Source of the DNA: an uncultured Streptococcus sp.
GTDB taxonomy: Bacteria; Bacillota; Bacilli; Lactobacillales; Aerococcaceae
Direction: 5' to 3'
NCBI GenBank assembly: GCA_916049935.1
Contig: CAJZJI010000084.1
Span: 1-5,009, forward strand
DNA length: 5,009 bases
The notes beneath the pieces are model-generated. The model searched no databases. It saw nothing but the letters and a program-made list of their open reading frames with translations, and was not told the origin of the DNA. Shown piece after piece: positions 1 to 5,009 of this stretch. The translations under genes and the position numbers were made by a program. The first letter of the stretch is position 1; every line of letters starts with the position of its first letter.

Positions 1-43
1 ATTAGCATCAGGACGTAAAGTTTGGGACGAAGCAGGTAAATAA
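1..43 (+). CDS. 3' end of an unidentified gene (partial)
   Basis: One frame (codons starting at base 2) is open from the window edge to a TAA at 41-43 and would give a C-terminus reading LASGRKVWDEAGK. The next gene starts two bases after this stop, and its only candidate ribosome binding site (AGG at 34-36) lies inside these codons. That is the usual layout of two genes in one operon. Thirteen residues are too few to recognise a family. The call rests on the open frame and the tight spacing, and a 43-base open frame can also occur by chance. Confidence 0.5.
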   Translation, partial: LASGRKVWDEAGK

Positions 44-45
44 TC

Positions 46-1134
46 ATGAAACAACAAGCTAACAAATCTTTCTTTGGGTTGAAATGGCTTGCGGTACTGA
101 TTGCCACTTTATTGTTAGTAGGAACCTTTGCACGTGTTTCAACAGTCAATGCTGAAACTCAACAACCAGTAGACACCACAAAGATGAAGATACAAGGCGC
201 CTTTGAACAAAAAATCAACTTTGTGGATGGGGAAGATTATAATGCGACAGTGACGATTAAGTTGACTTATAATAATCCTCAATATAAAGAGATTAAAGTT
301 CCCGTTCAAATTAAAAACCTTCCAACAGGGAAGGGCGGTATTCGACTTTACGTATATCAAGATACAGATAATAGCCTCATAGTTCAATCATTTGTTGAGA
401 CCATTGAAGACCACAATGTTATCTATTATGATCTACTTCATGTCGAAGATGGGAAAGTCACAAAAGCGTTTCAATTCACGGCAACTGACAAAGAACGAAC
501 AAAATTTTTAGAAGACTTAGCAAATGCCAAGGACAAAGTGGAAACTACTACGGCTGAGAAAGCTACAAACTCAAACGAAAAGAGTTCAAACGCGAGTGAC
601 TCGAAAGGGAACTCAAAAGGCTCTGAAAGCAAAGATATCTTTGATCAGATTGATAACTTCTTTGATCAACTAGATACGGACAAAATTGGTGAAGGACTCG
701 GTAAGGGAATATTTTATATCGTCCTTATCATCGCTGTTTTCTTCGGAATTAAAGGAAAACAAAATAAGGCGCGCAAGAATAATCGCAGAGCTCGAACTGG
801 AAATACGCGTTCTGCTCAAAGAAATGGGGCGAATGCTCCTGTAACTAGAGCACAAGGAACAAGCACTCCAGTAGTCGCTACAGAAGCTGTACCGCAACGT
901 GTATATCGTCCGCGAAATAAAGTTTCAGATCCAAAACTTCGCTCACAAGCGAAAAAACAAGCGCTACAATCGGCTTCAAGTCGTTCAAATACTTCAAGAG
1001 AAATGTATGTTGATACACGTGCTACAAGACCGGTTTCATACCGTCCAGCATCAAAAGAAAAATCACATACATTACCACGAGTGCTTTCAAGCAAAACACT
1101 TCCTCGTACTTTGAAAACACCGCGCTTAAAATAA
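46..1134 (+). CDS. Unrecognised single-span membrane protein with signal peptide and basic cytoplasmic tail
   Basis: I do not recognise this 362-residue protein. Residues 1-36 look like a signal peptide: Lys-rich start, hydrophobic core at about 13-28, and a plausible cleavage after VNA at 34-36. Residues 37 to about 155 alternate hydrophobic and polar residues in a way that suggests a mainly beta extracytoplasmic domain. Residues 165-197 form a Ser/Asn/Lys/Glu-rich linker. Residues 198-215 are acidic and probably amphipathic (DIFDQIDNFFDQLD), leading into one transmembrane helix at about 221-235 (GIFYIVLIIAVFFGI). The tail, 236-362, has about 32 Lys/Arg against 5 Asp/Glu by my count and repeats TLPR near the end (342-345, 351-354). 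The topology would be outside domain, one span, positive tail inside. There is no LPXTG motif, lipobox or recognisable enzymatic motif. The start at 46 has a weak site (AGG 34-36) inside the upstream gene, suggesting coupled translation. The layout (signal peptide, linker, one helix, basic tail) loosely recalls EssA-type type VII secretion membrane proteins, but I see no sequence match to support that. Confidence 0.85.
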   Translation: MKQQANKSFFGLKWLAVLIATLLLVGTFARVSTVNAETQQPVDTTKMKIQGAFEQKINFVDGEDYNATVTIKLTYNNPQYKEIKVPVQIKNLPTGKGGIRLYVYQDTDNSLIVQSFVETIEDHNVIYYDLLHVEDGKVTKAFQFTATDKERTKFLEDLANAKDKVETTTAEKATNSNEKSSNASDSKGNSKGSESKDIFDQIDNFFDQLDTDKIGEGLGKGIFYIVLIIAVFFGIKGKQNKARKNNRRARTGNTRSAQRNGANAPVTRAQGTSTPVVATEAVPQRVYRPRNKVSDPKLRSQAKKQALQSASSRSNTSREMYVDTRATRPVSYRPASKEKSHTLPRVLSSKTLPRTLKTPRLK

Positions 1135-1142
1135 AATAGTGG

Positions 1143-1180
1143 AAGCACCTAATCTCACACGTGAGTTTAGGTGTTTTTTT
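1143..1180 (+). terminator. Rho-independent terminator after the membrane-protein gene
   Basis: Bases 1146-1158 (CACCTAATCTCAC) pair with 1161-1173 (GTGAGTTTAGGTG) with a single T-T mismatch at 1153/1166. A-T pairs and one G-U extend the stem at its base. The two-base gap means the innermost pairs must open to form the loop. The stem runs directly into seven T residues (1174-1180). It sits nine bases after the TAA at 1132-1134, so it ends the transcript of the preceding operon. Confidence 0.9.
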
Positions 1181-1199
1181 GCATGAAGTCGTCAAGCAT

Positions 1200-1228
1200 T
1201 TGCACAAGAAGCACTATCGGAGTATGCT
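1200..1228 (+). promoter_or_regulatory. Possible weak promoter for the UDG-like/pip pair
   Basis: TTGCAC (1200-1205) and TATGCT (1223-1228) are separated by 17 bases. They match the sigma-A consensus at three of six and four of six positions. The position fits: just after the terminator at 1143-1180 and just before the ribosome binding site of the next gene. Transcription would start near 1235, leaving a very short leader. Matches this weak are common by chance in AT-rich DNA, so the call is tentative. Readthrough of the terminator is an alternative source of transcript. Confidence 0.35.
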
Positions 1229-1235
1229 AAGTGAG

Positions 1236-1244
1236 AAGGGTGGA
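1236..1244 (+). promoter_or_regulatory. Ribosome binding site fixing the start of the UDG-like gene
   Basis: AAGGGTGGA resembles AAGGAGG. Its GGTGG core (1239-1243) ends seven bases before the ATG at 1251, a normal distance. It is too close to the in-frame ATG at 1245 for efficient use. An in-frame GTG at 1161 lies inside the terminator hairpin and has no such site, so 1251 is the chosen start. Confidence 0.65.
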
Positions 1245-1250
1245 ATGAAC

Positions 1251-1844
1251 ATGACAAAATTAGAGGAATTAATCAAAAAAATCGAGGCCGATCCTCAAAA
1301 TGCAGAGTATACAAAAGAAGGCATAGCGCCTTTATTTTCTGCACCACGTAAAGCAAAGATTCTGATTGTAGGGCAAGCGCCCGGTATTAAAGCGCAAGAG
1401 AGTCGCTTGTTTTGGAATGACCAAAGTGGCGATAACTTAAGAAGCTGGATGGGCGTAACTCGTGATTTCTTCTATCAATCCGATTTATTTGCGGTTGTGC
1501 CGATGGATTATTATTATCCAGGAAAAGGCAAATCTGGAGATCTTCCACCACGCAAAGGTTTTGCCGAGAAATGGCATGAAGAAACGCTAGCCTTAATGCC
1601 AGATATTGAACTCATTGTTTTAGTTGGAAAATACGCGCAAGATTATTATTTAAAAGAGACAAAGAAGAAAAACTTAACGGAAACGGTGAAGGCGTATAAA
1701 GAGTATTTACCAAAGATGTTTCCGCTCGTACATCCGTCACCTCTAAACCGTAGATGGATGGCCAAAAATCCATGGTTTGAAAAAGAAGTCTTACCTGAAT
1801 TTCAAAAGAGAGTACAAGAAGTGATTAAAGGAGCCAAGAAATGA
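1251..1844 (+). CDS. Uracil-DNA glycosylase superfamily protein
   Basis: The 197-residue protein has the two signature motifs of the uracil-DNA glycosylase fold. They are GQAPG at 41-45, after a hydrophobic strand (KILIV, 36-40), and HPSPLN at 161-166, followed by NPWFEKEVLPEF (173-184). Members of the superfamily flip out and cleave uracil or other damaged bases from DNA to begin base excision repair in the cytoplasm. The GQAPG motif and the SGDNLRSWMGV stretch (59-69) place it nearer the family 4/5-like (COG1573-type) proteins than classical Ung, which has GQDPYH. There are no cysteines at all, so the iron-sulfur cluster of typical family 4 enzymes cannot be present. Motif 1 also lacks the acidic residue found in GEAPG or GQDPY, so the substrate and even the activity are uncertain. 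The start at 1251 was chosen over 1161 and 1245 from its ribosome binding site. The gene overlaps the next by four bases, so the two are probably co-translated. Confidence 0.85.
   Translation: MTKLEELIKKIEADPQNAEYTKEGIAPLFSAPRKAKILIVGQAPGIKAQESRLFWNDQSGDNLRSWMGVTRDFFYQSDLFAVVPMDYYYPGKGKSGDLPPRKGFAEKWHEETLALMPDIELIVLVGKYAQDYYLKETKKKNLTETVKAYKEYLPKMFPLVHPSPLNRRWMAKNPWFEKEVLPEFQKRVQEVIKGAKK
1827..1833 (+). promoter_or_regulatory. Ribosome binding site for pip inside the upstream gene
   Basis: AAAGGAG lies within the last codons of the UDG-like gene, seven bases before the ATG at 1841. It supports this start even though the start codon overlaps the upstream stop (ATGA, 1841-1844). It allows both independent initiation and re-initiation by ribosomes finishing the upstream gene. 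Confidence 0.75.
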
Positions 1845-2797
1845 GAACAGAATTATATCCAGAAATCGAAATCTACAAGGAACACATGATTCCAGTAAGT
1901 GATTTGCATACGATTTATGTAGAAGAGTCAGGGAACCCATTAGGACATCCAGTCGTTGTCTTACACGGTGGACCAGGAGGGGCATCTTCTCCTCCGAATC
2001 GTCAGTTTTTTGATCCAGAGTTTTATCGCATCATCCAATTCGACCAACGTGGATGCGGAAAGAGTACGCCATTTGCGTCACTAGAAGAGAACACGACGCA
2101 TGATTTAGTCGCTGATACGGAGAAAATCCGTACAGCATTAGGGATTGAAAAATGGCTTGTCTTTGGTGGTAGCTGGGGGACAACACTGGCCTTACATTAC
2201 ACAATTGCACATCGTGAACGTGTCGTAGGATTAATGCTTCGTGGGATTTTCCTTGGTCGTCAAAGCGATGTCGATTGGTTATACCAAGATGGGGCATCTC
2301 ATTTTTATCCAGAGAACTTCGAGAAGTTTAAAGCGCCGATTCCAGTTGAAGAACAAGGAGAACTGGTGAATGCGTACTACAAACGCTTGACGTCAGAAGA
2401 TGAATCGATTTGCTTAGAGGCAGCGCGTGCGTGGGCAGAGTGGGAACATGGGCTCGTGAAGTTGATTCCTTATGATCCGATTGTATGGGATGAAGCGGGG
2501 ATTCGCGGAGCGCTAACGATTGCGCGAATGGAATGTCATTTCTTCTACCATCATTGTTTTGTGGAAGACGATAATTACATCTTGAACCGTGCGGAAGCCT
2601 TTAAGGGGATTCCAATGCATATCGTTCACGGACGTTATGATGTGGATTGCTTACCAAGCGCGGCGTTTGAACTCGCTCAAGCTGTCGATAACGCAGAACT
2701 CATCTTTGCGCAAGCTGCTGGACATACCGCGATGGAACCAGCAACCATTGAAGCGTTAGTTGGTTTTAGTGAGAAATGCAAAACCTATTTTAAATAA
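1841..2797 (+). CDS. pip: Prolyl iminopeptidase (peptidase family S33)
   Basis: This 318-residue alpha/beta-hydrolase should release N-terminal proline from peptides in the cytoplasm (EC 3.4.11.5), helping recycle proline-rich peptides. Family hallmarks are all present. The oxyanion-hole motif HGGPGG is at 42-47, followed by DQRGCGKS (68-75). The nucleophile is Ser111 in GGSWGT (109-114), with Asp267 in HGRYDVDC (263-270) and His295 in AAGHT (292-296). Glu202 (in WAEWEH) and Glu231 (in MECHFF) fall where the Serratia enzyme has the two glutamates that hold the substrate amino end. That points to true prolyl iminopeptidase rather than a general hydrolase. The length is typical and there is no signal peptide. 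The first bases overlap the stop of the UDG-like gene, and a hairpin follows the stop codon. No frameshift or missing catalytic residue is visible. The symbol pepIP is also used in lactic acid bacteria. Confidence 0.95.
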   Translation: MRTELYPEIEIYKEHMIPVSDLHTIYVEESGNPLGHPVVVLHGGPGGASSPPNRQFFDPEFYRIIQFDQRGCGKSTPFASLEENTTHDLVADTEKIRTALGIEKWLVFGGSWGTTLALHYTIAHRERVVGLMLRGIFLGRQSDVDWLYQDGASHFYPENFEKFKAPIPVEEQGELVNAYYKRLTSEDESICLEAARAWAEWEHGLVKLIPYDPIVWDEAGIRGALTIARMECHFFYHHCFVEDDNYILNRAEAFKGIPMHIVHGRYDVDCLPSAAFELAQAVDNAELIFAQAAGHTAMEPATIEALVGFSEKCKTYFK

Positions 2798-2803
2798 AAA
2801 GAA

Positions 2804-2830
2804 AGGCTCGCAGAAATTTTCTGCGGGCCT
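2804..2830. terminator. Shared terminator hairpin between convergent pip and nrdI
   Basis: AGGCTCGCAGA (2804-2814) pairs with TCTGCGGGCCT (2820-2830) around the loop AATTT. In the plus-strand RNA the 2808/2826 pair is a G-U wobble; in the minus-strand RNA it becomes an A-C mismatch. Read from the minus strand, the hairpin is followed by a T-rich run (complement of the A-rich 2796-2803), so it suits nrdI best. Read from the plus strand it is followed by the poorer tract ATTTAAG. It lies seven bases from the pip stop and ten from the nrdI stop, so a two-way role is likely. Confidence 0.8.
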
Positions 2831-2840
2831 ATTTAAGTGT

Positions 2841-3296
2841 TTAGATTTTTTCAAGAAGCATTGCGGCAATGCGCTCCACATCGCGGTTACTTCCACGTAG
2901 CTCAAATTCATCGAGCACTGGGAATCCAAAGCGTTCAGAATATTGACGAGCAGTGAGGCAGAATTGCTTATTGAAGTTACGATTTCCGCTACCAATCACG
3001 CCAAAGCAATGTGCGTAATTATGTTCATAGGCTAAGAAATCGCCAAGTGGATTTGTTAGGACTTCGACGTCTCCATTGTCCACGCCATTTCCACCTTCTA
3101 AGTAAGTTGGAAGAAACGCAACGAATGGTTTACCTACTTTGAAGTAGTCTTCTTTGCCTTTGACAAGGTCTTTCACATTCGTTAGTGTCACGTTTAAAGA
3201 GGGTTCCAAAAAGCGTAAATGGTCTTTTAAACGAGTGACAAAGTTATGTGTATTTCCTGTTAAGCTAATATAAATAATGGGTAATTCTTTCGACAT
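2841..3296 (-). CDS. nrdI: NrdI, flavodoxin-like ribonucleotide reductase assembly protein
   Basis: NrdI is a small FMN protein that supplies the oxidant for building the dimanganese-tyrosyl radical cofactor of NrdF in class Ib ribonucleotide reductase, and so supports deoxynucleotide synthesis. The 151-residue product starts with a beta strand (PIIYISL) and the FMN-phosphate loop SLTGNT (11-16). It has PTYLEGG at 63-69, the family motif GSGNRNFN at 102-109 and a C-terminal FELRGSNRDVERI (131-143) typical of NrdI. The length fits the longer NrdI of lactobacilli and streptococci rather than the shorter Bacillus form of about 120 residues. A near-perfect ribosome binding site (AGGAGGT, complement of 3303-3309) lies six bases before the ATG at 3294-3296. 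No nrdE, nrdF or nrdH is next to it: it is transcribed alone, divergent from prfC, and shares the 3' hairpin with pip. Its partner subunits must be encoded elsewhere. Confidence 0.93.
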   Translation of the reverse strand: MSKELPIIYISLTGNTHNFVTRLKDHLRFLEPSLNVTLTNVKDLVKGKEDYFKVGKPFVAFLPTYLEGGNGVDNGDVEVLTNPLGDFLAYEHNYAHCFGVIGSGNRNFNKQFCLTARQYSERFGFPVLDEFELRGSNRDVERIAAMLLEKI

Positions 3297-3312
3297 TGAG
3301 CGACCTCCTGAA

Positions 3313-3328
3313 AGACATTTTACTGTCT
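3313..3328. repeat. Short inverted repeat in the nrdI leader
   Basis: AGACA (3313-3317) and TGTCT (3324-3328) form a perfect five-base inverted repeat with a six-base spacer. It lies between the nrdI ribosome binding site and the candidate -10 box, over the predicted transcription start. This is a common operator position, but the site does not match the NrdR box as I know it, and a repeat this short can be chance. Confidence 0.4.
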
Positions 3329-3331
3329 ATA

Positions 3332-3360
3332 AGTATACCGCACTTTCTCAAATCCTTCTA
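3332..3360 (-). promoter_or_regulatory. Candidate nrdI promoter
   Basis: On the minus strand TATACT (complement of 3332-3337) matches the -10 consensus at five of six positions. Seventeen bases further upstream is TAGAAG (complement of 3355-3360), a poor -35 with three matches. Transcription would begin near 3325, leaving a leader of about 30 bases before the ATG. The weak -35 suggests either low basal expression or help from a regulator. Confidence 0.5.
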
Positions 3361-3365
3361 GAGGG
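3354..3365. repeat. Palindrome over the nrdI -35 region
   Basis: CCTTCTAGAGGG is a palindrome except for one T/G position in each arm (3356/3363). It overlaps the proposed nrdI -35 and lies about 13 bases upstream of the proposed prfC -35. It could be an operator acting on either promoter, but the evidence is symmetry alone. Confidence 0.3.
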
Positions 3366-3377
3366 TGTTTTTAAACT

Positions 3378-3405
3378 TTTAAAAATCGTGAAAATCGGCT
3401 ATAAT
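3378..3405 (+). promoter_or_regulatory. Candidate prfC promoter
   Basis: A perfect -10 box, TATAAT (3400-3405), stands 16 bases after TTTAAA (3378-3383), which matches the -35 consensus at four of six positions. A T/A-rich stretch (3366-3385) covers and precedes the -35. Transcription would start at about 3412, giving a leader of some 23 bases that contains the ribosome binding site. Confidence 0.7.
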
Positions 3406-3423
3406 ACTTGAGAATAAACACGA

Positions 3424-3428
3424 AGGAG
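3424..3428 (+). promoter_or_regulatory. Ribosome binding site fixing the prfC start
   Basis: AGGAG, within GAAGGAGA, lies six bases before the ATG at 3435. An in-frame TTG at 3408 would add nine residues, but it lies upstream of the predicted transcription start and has no ribosome binding site, so 3435 is the start. Confidence 0.85.
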
Positions 3429-3434
3429 ATACTC

Positions 3435-5009
3435 ATGTCACACTTAAAAGAAGAAGTACAATCTCGCAAGACCTTTGCGATTATTTCCCACCCGGATGCT
3501 GGGAAAACAACGATTACAGAACAATTACTCTTATACGGGGGTGCGATTCGTCAAGCCGGTACTGTAAAAGGGAAGAAAACAGGGAAGTTTGCAAAATCTG
3601 ACTGGATGGAAATCGAAAAACAACGTGGGATTTCTGTTACGAGTTCAGTAATGCAAGTGGAATACGATGGAAACCATATTAATATCGTGGACACACCAGG
3701 GCACGAGGACTTCTCAGAAGATACGTACCGTACATTAATGGCCGTGGATAGTGCCGTGATGGTTATCGATAGTGCCAAAGGGATTGAGCCGCAAACGAAG
3801 AAATTATTCGAAGTTTGTAGTATGCGTGGAATTCCAATCTTTACTTTCATCAACAAATTAGACCGTGATGGACGTGAACCGCTAGAATTAATCGCAGAAC
3901 TAGAAGAAGTATTAGGCATTGATGCTTATCCTATGAACTGGCCAATGGGGATGGGAAAAACATTCCTAGGGTTATATGACATTTACAACAAACGTGTAGA
4001 ATTGATGCATCCAGAAGAAAATGATGATAATGACTTCTTACCATTGAACGAAGATGGCGAAGTGGATGGTGACTATGCATTCAAACAATCTACGCTTTAT
4101 AGCCAAGCTATCGAAGACGCTCAACTCTTACTAGAAGCAGGAAATGCGTTTGATGAAGAGAAGATTGCGGCTGGTAAATTAACGCCTGTATTCTTCGGGT
4201 CAGCCTTAACAGGATTTGGGGTTCAAACATTCTTAGACGCATTCGTTGATTTTGCGCCAAGTCCATCTGCTAAGAAAACTGAGTCTGGGGAACTGGTAGA
4301 TCCACTTCAAGAGCAATTCACTGGATTCATCTTCAAGATTCAAGCAAACATGAACCCAGCTCACCGCGACCGTATCGCATTTGTACGTATCTGTTCAGGA
4401 GAATTTACTCCAGGGATGGATATTACCGTGAACCGTTCGCAAAAGAAAATGAAATTATCACATACAACGCAATTCATGGCCGATAGTCGTGAAACAGTTA
4501 AAGCAGCCGTAGCAGGGGATATCATCGGACTCTACGATACAGGGAACTTCCAAATCGGGGATACGATTTATTCAGGAAAAACGCCTGTTCAGTTCGAACC
4601 ACTCCCACAATTTACGCCAGAACTCTTTAATAAAGTTTCTGCCAAAAACGTCATGAAACAAAAATCATTCCATAAAGGAATCGAGCAGTTAGTACAAGAA
4701 GGAGCTATCCAATTGTACAAGACCTACCATACAGGTGAATATATCCTTGGTGCCGTTGGTCAACTGCAATTCGAAGTGTTCCAATACCGCTTGTTAAATG
4801 AATACAATGCCGAAGTCGTCATGACTCCAATCGGAAGTAAGATTGCCAGATGGATTGATGAAGAACAACTGGATCCAAATATGTCATCAAGCCGTAACTT
4901 ATTATGTCGCGACCGATTTGACCAACCAGTCTTCTTATTCGAAAACCAATTTGCTTTAAACTGGTTCAAAGATAAACATCCAGAAGTCGAATTAAAAGCA
5001 TTATTCTAA
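3435..5009 (+). CDS. prfC: Peptide chain release factor 3 (RF3 GTPase)
   Basis: RF3 is a ribosome-bound GTPase that ejects RF1 or RF2 after they release the finished peptide. The 524-residue length matches the family (about 520-530). All GTP-binding motifs are intact: G1 SHPDAGKT (18-25), G2 in RGISVTSSV (64-72), G3 DTPGHEDF (86-93), G4 NKLD (140-143) and G5 GSAL (255-258). The G-domain ends near 275. A domain II beta barrel follows (about 295-385, [19 protein letters not shown] and later strands), then the C-terminal domain with [15 protein letters not shown] (439-453). The SHPDAGKT G1 and the MGMGKTFLG stretch (171-179) are typical of RF3 and set it apart from EF-G and from ribosomal protection proteins of the Tet(M) type. 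The start at 3435 follows a strong ribosome binding site and a consensus -10. The stop codon TAA is the last three bases of the window, so the gene is complete but its terminator lies outside. Confidence 0.97.
   Translation: MSHLKEEVQSRKTFAIISHPDAGKTTITEQLLLYGGAIRQAGTVKGKKTGKFAKSDWMEIEKQRGISVTSSVMQVEYDGNHINIVDTPGHEDFSEDTYRTLMAVDSAVMVIDSAKGIEPQTKKLFEVCSMRGIPIFTFINKLDRDGREPLELIAELEEVLGIDAYPMNWPMGMGKTFLGLYDIYNKRVELMHPEENDDNDFLPLNEDGEVDGDYAFKQSTLYSQAIEDAQLLLEAGNAFDEEKIAAGKLTPVFFGSALTGFGVQTFLDAFVDFAPSPSAKKTESGELVDPLQEQFTGFIFKIQANMNPAHRDRIAFVRICSGEFTPGMDITVNRSQKKMKLSHTTQFMADSRETVKAAVAGDIIGLYDTGNFQIGDTIYSGKTPVQFEPLPQFTPELFNKVSAKNVMKQKSFHKGIEQLVQEGAIQLYKTYHTGEYILGAVGQLQFEVFQYRLLNEYNAEVVMTPIGSKIARWIDEEQLDPNMSSSRNLLCRDRFDQPVFLFENQFALNWFKDKHPEVELKALF

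Noticed and set aside
816..1148. 110-residue open frame on the minus strand
   Set aside because: It lies opposite the basic-tail coding region, has no recognisable ribosome binding site or domain, and reads as a shadow of the plus-strand gene.
1183..1230. Tiny open frame (ATG at 1183, about 15 codons) before the UDG-like gene, possibly a leader peptide
   Set aside because: It has no ribosome binding site (T-run just upstream), and no attenuator hairpin follows it.
1161..1250. N-terminal extension of the UDG-like gene to a GTG at 1161
   Set aside because: The GTG lies in the terminator hairpin, has no ribosome binding site, and the added residues do not resemble the family. The ATG at 1251 has a good site.
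3408..3434. TTG start for prfC adding nine residues
   Set aside because: It lies just after the consensus -10 box, before the likely transcript start, and lacks a ribosome binding site. The ATG at 3435 has a strong one and gives the usual RF3 N-terminus.
3551..3919. 122-residue open frame on the minus strand within prfC
   Set aside because: It is antisense to the conserved GTPase domain, whose codons fully explain the sequence; the Ser/Ile-rich translation is typical of a shadow frame.
3435..5009. Tetracycline ribosomal protection protein or EF-G
   Set aside because: The SHPDAGKT G1 motif, the length of 524 residues and the C-terminal [12 protein letters not shown] pattern are those of RF3; EF-G and Tet(M)-type proteins are longer, at about 640-700 residues.
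1..5009. Mobile element, CRISPR array, tRNA or rRNA
   Set aside because: No transposase or integrase, no terminal inverted repeats, no regularly spaced repeats and no tRNA or rRNA signature were seen.

Overview
The window looks like a chromosomal segment of a low-GC Gram-positive bacterium (Bacillota), most likely Lactobacillales. The signs are strong AGGAGG-type ribosome binding sites, AT-rich third codon positions, a secreted/membrane protein with a Gram-positive-style signal peptide, a stand-alone NrdI of streptococcal/enterococcal length, and a PepIP-type prolyl iminopeptidase. A Carnobacteriaceae-like host such as Granulicatella is a guess from general feel and not something the sequence proves. 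I see no phage, transposon, CRISPR or RNA gene.

Layout. Bases 1-43 are the last codons of an unidentified gene. Two bases later begins a gene (46-1134) for an unrecognised membrane-anchored protein. It has a signal peptide, an extracytoplasmic domain, a Ser/Asn/Lys-rich linker, one transmembrane helix and a strikingly basic cytoplasmic tail. A clear hairpin plus T-run (1143-1180) ends this unit. A second unit, with a possible weak promoter at 1200-1228, holds a uracil-DNA glycosylase superfamily gene (1251-1844). This overlaps by four bases (ATGA) a prolyl iminopeptidase gene (1841-2797). A hairpin at 2804-2830 lies between this unit and the convergent nrdI gene and probably serves both strands. 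nrdI (2841-3296, minus strand) diverges from prfC (3435-5009, plus strand), which encodes peptide chain release factor 3 and ends exactly at the window edge. The 138-base region between them carries a candidate promoter for each gene and several small symmetric or repeated motifs.

How the genes relate. They do not form one obvious pathway. The glycosylase-like protein (DNA base repair), the iminopeptidase (peptide breakdown), NrdI (activation of class Ib ribonucleotide reductase) and RF3 (recycling of release factors) are housekeeping functions side by side. Only the UDG-like/pip pair shows tight translational coupling. The least explained item is the membrane protein at 46-1134, which may belong with the truncated gene upstream of the window. 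I found no convincing undescribed multi-gene system here.
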